Assembly (NCBI RefSeq): GCF_000332415.1
Contig: NZ_AOHC02000021.1
Coordinates: forward strand, 1-64,000
Length of the DNA: 64,000 bases
Source of the DNA: Leptospira weilii serovar Ranarum str. ICFT
Lineage (GTDB): Bacteria; Spirochaetota; Leptospiria; Leptospirales; Leptospiraceae
Direction: 5' to 3'
The notes beneath the pieces were generated by a model. That model made no database searches, had not been told where the DNA came from, and saw only the letters and a program-made list of their open reading frames with translations. Below, in pieces: positions 17,487-30,720 of this stretch (the first letter of the stretch is position 1; the number at the start of each line of letters is the position of its first letter). Both the position numbers and the translations under genes were made by a program.

Positions 17487-18596
17487 ATGATGAATATTTT
17501 AGATTCGATGTTAAATAAAGAAATCTTATTGAGTTTAATAAGGTTTGGAGCGGGCTTTGCTTTGGTTCTAGGAATTGGAAGTTGGATTCGCGCAAGAAAA
17601 CAAATCGATTATTTGGTATCGTCGGTATTAATTCTCACTGCGATTTTTCAATCCGTGGATGAAACCAGTTTGAATATGATCTCCCAAACGTGGCTCCGCA
17701 AATTCGTCTTTTTAATCGATATCGTCGCCTTAGCCGCAAGTGGAACTCTTGTATTTTTAATCTCTACGATGAGTTTTAAGAAGTATTCGAAACTTCCTCT
17801 GATCTATTATTGGAATCTTTTAGGTCCGTTTATTTTGAGTTTACCGATCGCTACTTTTTACGAACAACCAGGTAGCAAAGAGCTCGAATTTTTCCTTTTT
17901 GCAGCCAATTTGTATGTTTTCGTTTACTTCGTGGTTGCGATCGCAAACGTCTTTATAGACAAAAAATACGAACCTTCCGGGATGAGTTTTAGAATGATTC
18001 TTTCCCTGATCACTCTAATTTCTCTGTGTATACCCCTGGAAATACTCGGAATCGTGTTTGAGAATAAGTCCTTAATCCTTCTTTCCAGCGTTCATACTAC
18101 GTTTACGGTCATTTTCTATTATTTTCTGACCTTAATTCATCCCAATTTGTTGGATTTTATCTCGTCGGAACCGGGGAAAAACTTCGTAAAACGTTCCCTT
18201 TTGCACGATGTGGACATCAATGCGCTCGAAAAAAAACTGATTCATATCATCAAAGAAGAACGAATTTATTTAGACGAAGATATTCGCCTTCCGGACGTTT
18301 CTGAAGAACTTGGGATTTCCGTACATCAGCTTTCTTTCTTTTTGAATAACCATCTTGGGATGAATTTTAACAATTATATCAATCGATTTCGGGTCGAAGA
18401 AGCGAAATCGATGCTTATCAACGACCCTTCCCGCTCCGTCGTTTCCGTCGGAATCGCGGTCGGCTTCAATTCGAATTCTTCTTTTTATAAAGCTTTTCTT
18501 AAGGAGACCGGAATGTCTCCGAAACAATTTCGAGAAACTCAGACGAAAGTCATTCATTTCCAATCTTCGCCCGCGGATGTTCAATTCAGAAACTAA
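17487..18596 (+). CDS. Membrane-anchored AraC-family regulator 1
   Basis: 369 aa. Seven or so hydrophobic helices (about 12-225) are followed by a cytoplasmic AraC/XylS DNA-binding domain (about 255-355). The two helix-turn-helix units are visible: LPDVSEELGISVHQLSFFLNNHLGMNFNNYIN (in consecutive pieces) and SVGIAVGFNSNSSFYKAFLKETGMSPKQFR. The design implies a sensor in the membrane that acts directly on DNA. Two relatives of the same architecture are encoded at 18896 and 24621. ATG at 17490 is an alternative start. Confidence 0.85.
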   Translation: MMNILDSMLNKEILLSLIRFGAGFALVLGIGSWIRARKQIDYLVSSVLILTAIFQSVDETSLNMISQTWLRKFVFLIDIVALAASGTLVFLISTMSFKKYSKLPLIYYWNLLGPFILSLPIATFYEQPGSKELEFFLFAANLYVFVYFVVAIANVFIDKKYEPSGMSFRMILSLITLISLCIPLEILGIVFENKSLILLSSVHTTFTVIFYYFLTLIHPNLLDFISSEPGKNFVKRSLLHDVDINALEKKLIHIIKEERIYLDEDIRLPDVSEELGISVHQLSFFLNNHLGMNFNNYINRFRVEEAKSMLINDPSRSVVSVGIAVGFNSNSSFYKAFLKETGMSPKQFRETQTKVIHFQSSPADVQFRN

Positions 18597-18895
18597 ACTT
18601 TACCTAGGATTAAATCGAATCTAAGAGGACGGAGTTCTTTTCCGGTCAAACCCCGCCTCTTTTACGAATTATCTGTAATTTCACTTCAGATTAAAATAAA
18701 TTCTAAAATGGGATATCTGATATTTATAATTTTCTCCTTTCTAAATTATATTTGCCGATGACCTCGTTCGAAATTGAAAGCTATAATGGAATAAATGGAA
18801 ATAAAACGTCTTGTGAAACCCGATTGCCGTAAAAATTCCATAAAGTCGCTGCCCCATCGTCTACAAAAATTTTCTCGTATAAGGAATTAACTCAA
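18597..18895. other. Spacer between two AraC genes
   Basis: GAGGACGG and CCCCGCCTC (18624-18657) form an imperfect hairpin followed by TTTT, a likely weak terminator for the upstream gene. The rest is AT-rich promoter-like DNA. Confidence 0.4.
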
Positions 18896-20050
<1,155 letters not shown>

Positions 20051-20609
20051 AATTCTCTGTTTTTCTAAAATAGAAAAAAAACACCACTCTCAAAAGAGCG
20101 GCAAATAGTTACGTTAGTCGACACTTTGCCTCATTGTTATACATCTGTTTCTAAGCGCCCATAGATTCTTTTCCATTCCATTATAAGCATTTTGTATTAG
20201 AACCTGCTTCAATCCTCTTTCTATAATTTGCGCACAATTTTCTTAGCAAAATACGCGAAATTCAATGACGCATGAAAAACTCTTCACGTTATAATGCGAG
20301 CGGAACTAATTTTAGTTTTCGGATAGATTTTCGTCCAAGAGAAAAAGATATTGATGTTGGATTGCGATCTACATTTCCAAGTAAGAACGGTAGATCGAAA
20401 CGGATGGGTATGTGATCCTTCCGAAATGAAGCTCGGCAAACTCTGAGTTTTCGTTGAGAAAAAAATCGAAAGATTTTTTAGAACGTGGATCGCAGAAAAT
20501 TCTTAACTCTATCGAGCGCAAACAATCCAACCACTGTTCTTTCTCTTTTTTTTGCGTAATGATTTTTAATTTTGTTTCATTCAGAGTTTTAAAAAGGTTG
20601 GGGATTTTT
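20051..20609. other. Intergenic region upstream of the Ig-like repeat gene
   Basis: 559 bp without a supported gene. An in-frame TTG at 20454 could extend the next gene, but that segment has no protein-like features. It probably holds the promoter of the surface protein gene and perhaps AraC binding sites, none of which I could identify. Confidence 0.4.
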
Positions 20610-23234
20610 ATGAAAAACGAGAACTATCGATTCAAAAAATCACAAAGATTGATTGGAGAATTTTCTTTCCGTACGAGAATGGAAAGGTTCGTTTTAAGCC
20701 GGTTTAGAAAATTTTTTACCGTTCTATTTACGTTTGTCGTCCTCTTAACGGTCGGGGATTGTATTGGAAATGGAAACGATTCTTTGAGTTTTAAAGGACT
20801 TTTCGGACCCATGAATCTGCTTCAATCCTCGTCTCCAAGCGATCCGATTTTTATCAATTACTCTTTGAGTCCTTACGTGCTTACCAAGGACGCTCCCGTT
20901 GCGCCGATACAACCGAGTGTAAACGGATTGATTGAGCAGTGTTCTTCCAATCCCACACTACCGACGGGACTTGCAATCAACGGAAAAACCTGCACGATTT
21001 CCGGAACCCCTACGGTAAACCAACCGGCTACGAATTATACGATTACCGCTTCGAATTCTTCACAAAGTAAGGATACTACGATTGTAATCACAGTAAATGC
21101 GAACCCGCCTGCGGCTTTGAATTTTGCAGCCCCCGCTTTTATATTTACTGCAAGTGCAGCTCCTGCGTTTGCTCCTATCGTTCCTTCTCATACGGGCACG
21201 ATCACGAGTTGTGTTTCCGATGTTCCTCTTCCTGCAGGACTCTCCCTCGGGTCGAATTGTTCTATTTCCGGATCTCCGACAGTTGTCCAAGGTCCAACAA
21301 ACTATACGATTACCGCAAGCAACGCATTTGGTAGTACAAGTACCGTTATCTCGATTACGGTTAACATGGCTCCTCCTGCCGCTCTGAATTACGCGGGAAG
21401 TCCTTATGTTTTTACACAAGGTGCGACGATCGCAACGATCAACCCGACTTATACGGGCACCGTGACTGCGTGTAATTCGGATATCCCTTTACCTACAGGG
21501 CTTTCTCTCAATGCAACTAACTGTGCTATTTCGGGAACACCGACCGTAATTCAACCGGCAACCAATTATACAATCACTGCTAGCAATGCTTCCGGCGGTA
21601 TTACTTTTCCGATCACTATTACGGTTAACATGGCGCCTCCATCCGCTCTGAATTATGCGGGAAGCCCGTTTACTTTTACACAAGGAGCCACCATTACTAC
21701 GGTTACCCCTTCCGTGACCGGAACCGTCACAAGTTGCACATCCGATATCCCCTTACCTACAGGTTTAGGAATCAATGGAGCTACTTGTGCGATTTCAGGA
21801 ACGCCCACAACAACACAAACGGCGACCAGTTATACGATCACCGCAAGCAACGCGTTTGGAAACACAACTGCGACAATCTCGATTACGGTGAACTTAGCTC
21901 CTCCATCCGCTCTGAATTATGCAGGAAGCCCGTTTACGTTTACACAAGGAACCACCATTACTACGGCTACCCCTTCCGTGACCGGAACCGTCACAAGTTG
22001 CACATCCGATATCGCTCTTCCGTCCGGATTGGCGTTGAATGCTACTACTTGTGCGATTTCGGGAACACCCACAACAACACAGACTGCGACCAGTTATACG
22101 ATCACCGCAAGCAACGCGTTTGGAAACACAACTGCGACAATCTCGATTACGGTGAACTTAGCTCCTCCTTCCGCTCTGAGTTATGCAGGAAGCCCGTTTA
22201 CGTTTACACAAGGAACCACCATTACTACGGTTACCCCTTCCGTGACCGGAACCGTCACAAGTTGCACCTCCGATATCGCTCTTCCGTCCGGATTGGCGTT
22301 GAATGCTACTACTTGTGCGATTTCAGGAACACCCACAACAACACAAACGGCGACCAGTTATACGATCACCGCAAGCAACGCGTTTGGAAACACAACTGCG
22401 ACAATCTCGATTACGGTGAACTTAGCTCCTCCTACAGGACTAGCCTACACGCCAAGCGCTTTGGTTTTCTACAGAGGAACCGCCGCCACTGCAACGCCTG
22501 CGGTCACGGGAACCGTCACGAGTTGTGCATCGGACGTAGCGCTACCGGGTGGACTCACTCTCAATGCTACAACTTGTGCAATCTCCGGAACTCCAACGGG
22601 ATTTCAGGCCTCGGCAAATTACACGATCACCGCAAGTAACTCTTCCGGAAGCACAAATAATACTGTCAGTATTATGGTCTTTGGAAGGCCGCCCATGAAA
22701 ACGATGCAAACCAATTGTTGGGCTACGGACGGAACATTGGATGCGACGTGTGCTCTATCCACATCCACCGGTCAAGACGGTCAGTTACAGAAAGGTTCAA
22801 ACCCAAATTTTACGAGCACCGATGGCGGATTGACTGTAACGGATAATCTTACCGGCCTTGTTTGGAAAACATGCCATGAAGGACGATCAGGCGCTACTTG
22901 TGCGACAGGGGCCAACAGTTACTTAAGTTTGGCAACGGCCACTACAGCTTGTAACAACCTGAACGCAGGTGCGGGTTATGCAAGTCGGACAAACTGGAGA
23001 TTACCGACCATTCCTGAAATCGAAACCTTAGTCGATTTCAATGTTGCCACATCTCCACGAACTTTCACTGCGTTTTTCCCAGGAGCAACAGCCAGTTATT
23101 ACTACTGGAGTTCTACTTTATACAGTCCAGATACAACGAAAGCTTTGGTCCTCTATTTTTCGGATGGATCGACTACTTGGACAGACAAAACTGCAGCGGG
23201 ATCGTTAGCACGTTGTGTATCTCCGGGACCGTAA
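20610..23234 (+). CDS. Ig-like repeat surface lipoprotein with C-terminal DUF1566 domain
   Basis: About 874 aa from the ATG at 20610, which has an AAGGTTGGGGA ribosome site. A hydrophobic segment (FFTVLFTFVVLLTVGDC) ends in a Cys, a probable but atypical lipobox with Asp before the Cys. Seven tandem 88-aa modules of the putative-Ig (He_PIG-like) type follow at about residues 80-694. Each has LP.GL, CAISGTPT and NYTITASN motifs plus a conserved Cys pair. Modules 4-6 are nearly identical. The C-terminus (about 700-874) is a DUF1566/Lcl-type domain with GLVWKTC, WRLPTIPEIETLVD and YYYWSST. Likely exported and exposed; the function is unknown, with adhesion or carbohydrate binding as possibilities. 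Confidence 0.8.
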   Translation: MKNENYRFKKSQRLIGEFSFRTRMERFVLSRFRKFFTVLFTFVVLLTVGDCIGNGNDSLSFKGLFGPMNLLQSSSPSDPIFINYSLSPYVLTKDAPVAPIQPSVNGLIEQCSSNPTLPTGLAINGKTCTISGTPTVNQPATNYTITASNSSQSKDTTIVITVNANPPAALNFAAPAFIFTASAAPAFAPIVPSHTGTITSCVSDVPLPAGLSLGSNCSISGSPTVVQGPTNYTITASNAFGSTSTVISITVNMAPPAALNYAGSPYVFTQGATIATINPTYTGTVTACNSDIPLPTGLSLNATNCAISGTPTVIQPATNYTITASNASGGITFPITITVNMAPPSALNYAGSPFTFTQGATITTVTPSVTGTVTSCTSDIPLPTGLGINGATCAISGTPTTTQTATSYTITASNAFGNTTATISITVNLAPPSALNYAGSPFTFTQGTTITTATPSVTGTVTSCTSDIALPSGLALNATTCAISGTPTTTQTATSYTITASNAFGNTTATISITVNLAPPSALSYAGSPFTFTQGTTITTVTPSVTGTVTSCTSDIALPSGLALNATTCAISGTPTTTQTATSYTITASNAFGNTTATISITVNLAPPTGLAYTPSALVFYRGTAATATPAVTGTVTSCASDVALPGGLTLNATTCAISGTPTGFQASANYTITASNSSGSTNNTVSIMVFGRPPMKTMQTNCWATDGTLDATCALSTSTGQDGQLQKGSNPNFTSTDGGLTVTDNLTGLVWKTCHEGRSGATCATGANSYLSLATATTACNNLNAGAGYASRTNWRLPTIPEIETLVDFNVATSPRTFTAFFPGATASYYYWSSTLYSPDTTKALVLYFSDGSTTWTDKTAAGSLARCVSPGP
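21641..22432 (+). repeat. Three near-identical 264-bp coding repeats
   Basis: Modules 4, 5 and 6 of the Ig-like protein begin at 21641, 21905 and 22169, with a period of exactly 264 bp (88 codons). They are nearly identical at the DNA level, unlike modules 1-3 and 7, so they arose by recent tandem duplication or are kept alike by conversion. Confidence 0.85.
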
Positions 23235-23335
23235 TCAATGGAAAGAATTCAGAAATACGAATATTATAATATTATCGAATTCCTGGGAAGATCCCCCTTC
23301 TTAGGAATCTTTCGAAATCTATTTAAGGAGCTAAT

Positions 23336-23848
23336 ATGACCGCAAAAATTACCAAAAAGAAAACTAAAAATTGGGAATCACTCTTTGCTTACAAATTGAT
23401 TGTATTTTTTTTCGGATTCACAATTTCAGTAGCAGCGGCACCTTTTGTGGACAATAGCGACGGAACCGTCACAGATATAGGCAACGCATTAATTTGGCAA
23501 AAATGTACAAATAATCTTTCCGGTTCCACTTGCGGAACAGGCGGCACGAATCAACTGACATGGGCAAATGCTCTTACCTACTGTAATGGTCTTGTCTTGG
23601 CCGGCAAAACTTGGAGATTACCGAATGTCACTGAATTAAGAAGCATTGTAGATCATTCCTCGGGTACTGCGCCGGTCATTAATACTGCCATTTTTCCAGG
23701 TACGGTTTCCCAATACTATTGGACATCAAGTTCATACAGACTTGCGACAACTCAAGCTTGGGCAATTAACTTTCAATCAGGTTTCACTGCCGGTACAAGT
23801 TCAAAAACTACGACATACTATGTTCGATGTGTAGCTTCACCACCTTGA
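23336..23848 (+). CDS. Secreted DUF1566-domain protein
   Basis: 170 aa. The N-terminal signal-like segment (LIVFFFGFTISVAAAP) suggests cleavage near residue 35. The remainder is one DUF1566/Lcl-type domain: DNSDGTVTDIGNALIWQKC, WRLPNVTELRSIVDH, YYWTSSSY and a final VRCV. It matches the C-terminal domain of the preceding Ig-like protein, including the paired Cys positions. A clear ribosome site AAGGAG lies 5 bp before the ATG. It is about 100 bp downstream of the Ig-like gene and is probably co-expressed. Confidence 0.8.
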   Translation: MTAKITKKKTKNWESLFAYKLIVFFFGFTISVAAAPFVDNSDGTVTDIGNALIWQKCTNNLSGSTCGTGGTNQLTWANALTYCNGLVLAGKTWRLPNVTELRSIVDHSSGTAPVINTAIFPGTVSQYYWTSSSYRLATTQAWAINFQSGFTAGTSSKTTTYYVRCVASPP

Positions 23849-24620
23849 GACCAAACTGGGGAGGAATAACAGATTCCCCTCGACACAATTTTAAGAAATC
23901 GGGCTAAGAGTTCTCATTTTACTACGCTGAATTTAAGATGCAGAAGTGTGAGTAATAATCTCTTTTAAATTTTGAGAGACTTTTTTTGATCCTAGAAAAC
24001 GGATCTAAGTTAACTCTCATCAAGAAAGATCATGGATCTGTAAATTTATAGGTCATTACAAAATTTCTTTTCAACGCCGTTATAAAACTCCTATTGATTT
24101 AGAAAGATTTTAAACGAAGTAGAATCTTATAAAGTTCTTTTTCCTATCATAAACTTATCCAAAGATGCGACAGAACCTTAATGTCGTATTAAAAAACACA
24201 ATTACAACACAAACTAAATGTCGTTCTGACATGGGATAAGTCGATTGTCGATTTTTTAATTTACTTATAGCGCCCCTTACAGGACATGGCTAATAGAATC
24301 ATTTCTTAAGAAACAGTCGGGATCATTTCTCTCGATTCAAATGATTCAAGTTATAGAGAACTATTCGTATTAATATGATTTCATTACGTTTTAGCGGAGC
24401 CCGTATTTTGCAAGAGCATGAGTTATTGTATCGAAATTTTACAATTCTAAATCGATTCTTAAATTATATATTTCACTCTTCCCAAACGAGCAAAATAAAC
24501 CAAAAGCATTCCATCCAAATGAAAAAAATAAACAAAATGGAAAAAAAGCGAAACCAACGCAGAGGTTTCGGATTTAAAAATTCAAAATTCGGATCCCACA
24601 AAATTAGAGAGTTTGTCATT
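23849..24620. other. Intergenic region downstream of the DUF1566 gene
   Basis: Just after the stop, GGGGAGGAAT and GATTCCCCTC (23860-23880) can pair with one bulge, a possible terminator without a strong T tract. The remainder is AT-rich. An in-frame ATG at 24375 could extend the next gene by 82 codons, but that extension is Lys/Asn-rich and unlike a protein domain. Confidence 0.4.
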
Positions 24621-25814
<1,194 letters not shown>

Positions 25815-25878
25815 TACAATCGAAGGCCGAATCATCTTCCAACCTGATTGGAAGTAATCTCGGAATGACTATGTGCTT

Positions 25879-26083
25879 AACGTGAGTTCAATAAAACCAA
25901 TGCGAATGCCATTATTATTTCGACCTATCTCACGACCCATCGGGAGTGAGATTGAGTTACTCGAACGACCCATCGGGAGTGAGATTGAGTTACTCGAACG
26001 ACCCATCGGGAGTGAGATTGAGTTAGGAAAGCAACATTGAGTTTCTGATTCACCCAAACTTTCTTATACCAAAAACTCGCGTT
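25879..26083. repeat. Interspersed repeat (copy G) with internal 33-bp tandem repeats
   Basis: Starts with AACGTGAGTTC and ends with ACTCGCGTT. Inside, a 33-bp unit beginning CGACCCATCGGGAGTGAG is present three times (from 25933, 25966 and 25999). The tail has the family signature CACCCAAACTTT. Because 33 is a multiple of three, a spurious open frame crosses it. Confidence 0.75.
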
Positions 26084-26289
26084 GTTTATTTCTTTTCGCA
26101 TATTTTGTTAAAACGAACGCGAAAGAAATTACAAAATATACAAAAGCGAATATTAAAAGATATGAATGTCCTTATCGGATAGCATGTAAATCGGATTTTT
26201 AAGTCGTACGTTATCTTTTTCGTTTTCTCAACATTCATCTTTTCAAGTTATGCGGTTTGACGAAACTCAATCATCAATGTATAAGAGGC

Positions 26290-26337
26290 AAAAAAAAAAT
26301 CTATCTGGCCAATGAATGCAGATTAGCCAAATAGATT
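26290..26337 (-). terminator. Strong minus-strand Rho-independent terminator
   Basis: AATCTATCTGGC (26298-26309) and GCCAAATAGATT (26326-26337) pair with one mismatch. On the minus strand the stem is followed by about ten T. The nearest minus-strand gene ends at 26983, some 640 bp upstream, and has its own hairpin at 26823, so this may end another transcript. Confidence 0.7.
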
Positions 26338-26822
26338 CAGTGTTTGTTTATGGAGATATAGGCGCGAATTTGATCAATCAGACAGTATCCATCCGTGAGA
26401 ACTTTTATCTTTTTTAATATAACTGAATTTTAGTTCGGAATCTCCCTAGTTATAAACTGACTCAAGTTTTGAAAAACGAGAAGTAAATGGAGGATTGAGT
26501 ATTCTTTCTTTATAAGCTGTTTTCTATTCTTGGGAAGAGCTACATTAGAATAACCTTATAAGGACTTGTCCCATCTATCCTTGCTTCGCGAAAACCGTCG
26601 CTGCGGCTATCTTGCTTTTAAAACGCCATTTCCTTCGAAAACGTTATGCTAAATTTCCTAAGTTGCTCGACAAGGACAACTCTGTGGCTTTGTCTTTCTG
26701 ATAAAGTAAAATAGAACTCAGCGCTTTCGTTCACTAAGGCTCGCTCGGATGATAACTAAAGCGTCTCGCTGCTATGGCTGCTGACGGGTTTTGGAACGCG
26801 CTATAAGGAAAGGATTTTAAAA
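26338..26822. repeat. Decayed intergenic repeat between two terminator-like hairpins
   Basis: From about 26560 to 26815 lies GC-richer repeat-like DNA resembling other intergenic repeats here, with CTTGCTTCGCGAAAACCG, GGCTCGCTCGG and AACGCG. No open frame looks like a gene. The flanking hairpins share the bases CTATCTGG. Confidence 0.4.
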
Positions 26823-26893
<71 letters not shown>

Positions 26894-26982
26894 GAATGAG
26901 TATACCTTATTCTTCAAAAGGGCTCTCTTCAAAATATAAAATGAATAAAAATTATATTGAACCTTAAAAAAGTCTTCTATCT

Positions 26983-27384
<402 letters not shown>

Positions 27385-27959
27385 TTCTCGACTCCCCAAA
27401 ACATAAAACGATTCTTCTAAAATGAATTTTAAAAAAGCGTCTCTTATTACTCAGAAAATTATATTTGAATCGATTACGAAAAGCTCATCAGCTTATAGCC
27501 TGGGAGGTAAAATTAAAATACGCCAACTTATCAAATTGTAAATTTTATTCGACATCCAAAATGCATCGATCGTGTTGTGAAAAGTTGGTTTGAAAAAAAT
27601 TTAGATCTTATAATCCGAATCTTTACAAAGCGTCCCAAAACCTAATTCTACTTTATCGGAAAAATCAACCTTTGTTAAAGTCCGATCCCTCGCCTTACTA
27701 AAATTTACCCTAACCACTTTCCACTGATTCCTAACATCTAAGACGTGTCTTTTCTTTGATTAACTCATCGAGTAGCTCTTCCGCTTGATTTTTGGGTTTG
27801 CTCATGTTGTTTTTATCCTTGTTACTTTTGGTTTTTTCACAAGTCATTTACACAATCAAGCTGACACCCTTAAGAGCGATCAACTGCCACCGGCCTTCTT
27901 AACTCCGTCGAATAAAAAATGCTTCCCGGATTTAGAACTTCGAGAATTCTATCGTCCCT
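27385..27959. other. Intergenic region with a gene remnant
   Basis: AT-rich upstream part, probably the promoter of the STAS-like gene. A 24-codon minus-strand frame at 27731-27805 is listed separately. No intact gene is visible. Confidence 0.4.
27731..27805 (-). pseudogene. Possible N-terminal remnant of a transposase
   Basis: The 24-codon frame starts MSKPKNQAEELLDELIKE and then stops. The start resembles the first residues of IS256-type (mutator) transposases, which begin with an acidic DELL-like helix, but only this fragment remains. The assignment rests on one short stretch and may be wrong. Confidence 0.3.
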
Positions 27960-28859
27960 ATGAAAATCTTAAGAACCCCGGATTCCGCTTTTGAAAATCT
28001 ACCAGGCTACGATTTCCAAGCCAATTACGTAGAAGTCCGGAATCTGAGAATGCACTACTTGGATGAAGGGAATGCGGAAGGAAAAGAAACGATTCTTTTA
28101 CTACACGGAGAACCGTCCTGGTCGTATTTATACAGAAAGATGATTCCTCCCTTGTCGGCTGTAGGTTACAGAGTGATCGCCCCCGATCTGATCGGTTTCG
28201 GAAAGTCCGATAAACCCGACGACCCCGATTTCTTTTCCTACCAGGCTCATATGGATTGGCTGAAAGAATTTGTGGAGAAGTTGAATCTTAGAAACGTCAC
28301 TTTATTTTGTCAGGACTGGGGCGGTCTTTTGGGGCTGCGACTCGCTGCGGAAAGTCAGGAACGATTTTCCAGAATTGTAGCTGCGAATACGTTTCTTCCG
28401 ACGGGCGACGTTCCTCCGAAAGAGGAATTTCTGAAGTGGCGACATTTCTCTCAAAACGTAAAACGATTTTCGATCGGAACCGTGGTCAAAAACGGATGTG
28501 TTTCCACGCTTTCTCCGGAAGTTATAGCGGCGTATGACGCTCCTTATCCGGACGAATCTTATAAAGCCGCGGCTCGTAAGTTTCCCGCGCTGGTTCCGAT
28601 TACTCCCGACGATCCGGCGTCGGGGCCCAATCGAAAAGCTTGGGAAATTTTAAGGACTTGGAAAAAACCTTTTTTGACCGCGTTCAGCGACGGAGACCCG
28701 ATTACCAAAGGCGGAGATATATTTTTCAGAAGATTGATTCCGGGCGCGAAAGGTCAAAAGCACGTTACGATTGCAAACGGCGGTCATTTTCTTCAAGAAG
28801 ATAAAGGAGAAGAATTGGCGGAGGTTATCAAAACATTTATCGCGGCGAATCCGGAATAA
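27960..28859 (+). CDS. Haloalkane dehalogenase (alpha/beta hydrolase)
   Basis: 299 aa, very like the HLD-I subfamily (DhlA type), which cleaves carbon-halogen bonds to give an alcohol and halide. The N-terminus MKILRTPDSAFENLPGYDF is the family hallmark. HGEP (49-52) forms the oxyanion region, the nucleophile Asp119 and halide-binding Trp120 are in CQDWGG, and the catalytic base His276 is in GGHF. An acidic residue near 247 (SDGDPIT) completes the set. No signal peptide, so cytoplasmic. It is a single gene with no related neighbour, so the natural substrate is unknown. The closely related alpha/beta hydrolases are a less likely alternative. Confidence 0.88.
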   Translation: MKILRTPDSAFENLPGYDFQANYVEVRNLRMHYLDEGNAEGKETILLLHGEPSWSYLYRKMIPPLSAVGYRVIAPDLIGFGKSDKPDDPDFFSYQAHMDWLKEFVEKLNLRNVTLFCQDWGGLLGLRLAAESQERFSRIVAANTFLPTGDVPPKEEFLKWRHFSQNVKRFSIGTVVKNGCVSTLSPEVIAAYDAPYPDESYKAAARKFPALVPITPDDPASGPNRKAWEILRTWKKPFLTAFSDGDPITKGGDIFFRRLIPGAKGQKHVTIANGGHFLQEDKGEELAEVIKTFIAANPE

Positions 28860-29000
28860 CTGAGGGCGCCGGCTCGAATGTGTTAAGGATGAATGAGTAA
28901 TCTCAATTCCGGTACGGATTCACTCAGATAGTGGGAAAGCTATGAACCTATTTTCGGGGATCGATTGAATCTAGATTCGTTTTAAGAAACTTCATTTATG

Positions 29001-29124
29001 CCTAAGAAATTTCGGGCGAATCCAGTCTTTGCATAAAAGGGCTGGACCGTGCTTGAACTAAAGTGTTGCTGTTTGCGGTCGCAACATAATACTACATTCG
29101 CATTCGTTACACAGAACTCGCGTT
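29001..29124. repeat. Interspersed repeat (copy E)
   Basis: Ends in AGAACTCGCGTT and begins near CCTAAGAAATTTCGGGCGAATCC. It carries the hairpin TGTTGC / GCAACA (29064-29069 / 29081-29086), the same module as in copies B and D. Confidence 0.65.
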
Positions 29125-29216
29125 AAATCGTTTTGATATATTAAATTTTCATATTATACAATTCAAGAAATTTGATCGATAAATTGTTAAAAATCTAAAA
29201 ATTCAATTTTTGAATC

Positions 29217-29316
29217 AGAGTTGTTGAAAAATTGTGATTCCTTAAGAATCAAATTGTCTAAATCGTCCGATCCGCACAATACAAGTCGATTCAAGAATTT
29301 ATTTTTCAACAACTCT
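29217..29316. repeat. 100-bp element with perfect 16-bp inverted ends
   Basis: AGAGTTGTTGAAAAAT (29217-29232) and its exact complement (29301-29316) enclose 68 bp without coding capacity. The end sequence looks like the terminal repeat of a DDE insertion sequence, so this is probably a MITE derived from one. No clear target duplication was seen. Confidence 0.65.
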
Positions 29317-29572
29317 AATGTATCTATTCGAATGAACTTTCCCCGGATTGATTGGATTAAAATCATCAAAGTTCGGAATATGATAAATATAAACTCTGCA
29401 CATTTCCGGTCGTTATAAATTTACTCCCCGGAAACTTCTTATGAAAAAGTCAAAAACTATTCTTGCCGTACTTTGACCTTGAAATTATATGGAAACCCGA
29501 AATTTAAAGTTCAACGAACGATTGAGTTTTGGGACAAATCTCGATCCAAAAACAAAATTAGGACAATAGAAT

Positions 29573-29980
29573 ATGAATCCGATCATTCGAAACATATTAG
29601 CGGTTGTTGTAGGCGCCGTAATCGGCAGCGTCGTGAACATGGGAATCATCCTGATTAGCGGTCACATCATTCCTCCGCCGAACGGAGCCGATGTAACAAC
29701 GATGGAAGGATTGAAAGTATCGATACATTTATTCCAGCCGAAACATTTTATACTGCCTTTTTTAGCTCATGCATTGGGGACGTTTGCCGGAGCGTTATTT
29801 ACCGCAATCATAAGCGCAAATCATAAAATGAAGTTTGCGTTGGGGATTGCCTTCTTATTCTTAGCGGGAGGTATTGCAAATATAATAATGCTGCCTTCGC
29901 CGATTTGGTTTACCGGATTGGATTTGGTGGGAGCGTATATTCCGATGGGTTATCTTGCGGGTCGCCTAACGCAAAAATAA
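29573..29980 (+). CDS. Small conserved membrane protein
   Basis: 135 aa with four likely membrane helices (about 7-28, 60-81, 88-106 and 110-130), and short polar loops including [17 protein letters not shown] do not recognise a named family; it resembles small uncharacterised four-helix proteins found in several bacterial phyla. The ATG at 29573 is the first Met of the frame. It lies 41 bp upstream of a FecR-domain lipoprotein gene and may be co-transcribed with it. Confidence 0.65.
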   Translation: MNPIIRNILAVVVGAVIGSVVNMGIILISGHIIPPPNGADVTTMEGLKVSIHLFQPKHFILPFLAHALGTFAGALFTAIISANHKMKFALGIAFLFLAGGIANIIMLPSPIWFTGLDLVGAYIPMGYLAGRLTQK

Positions 29981-30021
29981 TCTATGAATACAATGAATTT
30001 CTTAAATTAAAGGGAGAATGT

Positions 30022-30720
<699 letters not shown>

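Larger units (their letters stand above)
28860..29572. other. Intergenic region with two repeat elements
   Basis: Holds repeat copy E (29001-29124) and a 100-bp inverted-repeat element (29217-29316), both listed separately. Short open frames here lie within those repeats and are not supported as genes. Confidence 0.5.

Noticed and set aside
20454..20609. N-terminal extension of the Ig-like protein from a TTG codon
   Set aside because: The ATG at 20610 has a better ribosome site, and the extension has no signal-like or domain-like character.
21734..22639. 301-codon frame overlapping the Ig-like repeat gene in another frame
   Set aside because: It mirrors the tandem coding repeats of the real gene, is rich in rare residues such as Arg, Asn and His, and has no ribosome site.
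25933..26031. Three 33-bp repeats as a possible CRISPR array
   Set aside because: The repeats are directly adjacent, with no unique spacers, and no cas genes are present.
27785..27994. 69-codon frame overlapping the start of the haloalkane dehalogenase gene
   Set aside because: It has only a TTG start and no ribosome site, and it overlaps the well-supported dehalogenase start by 35 bp.
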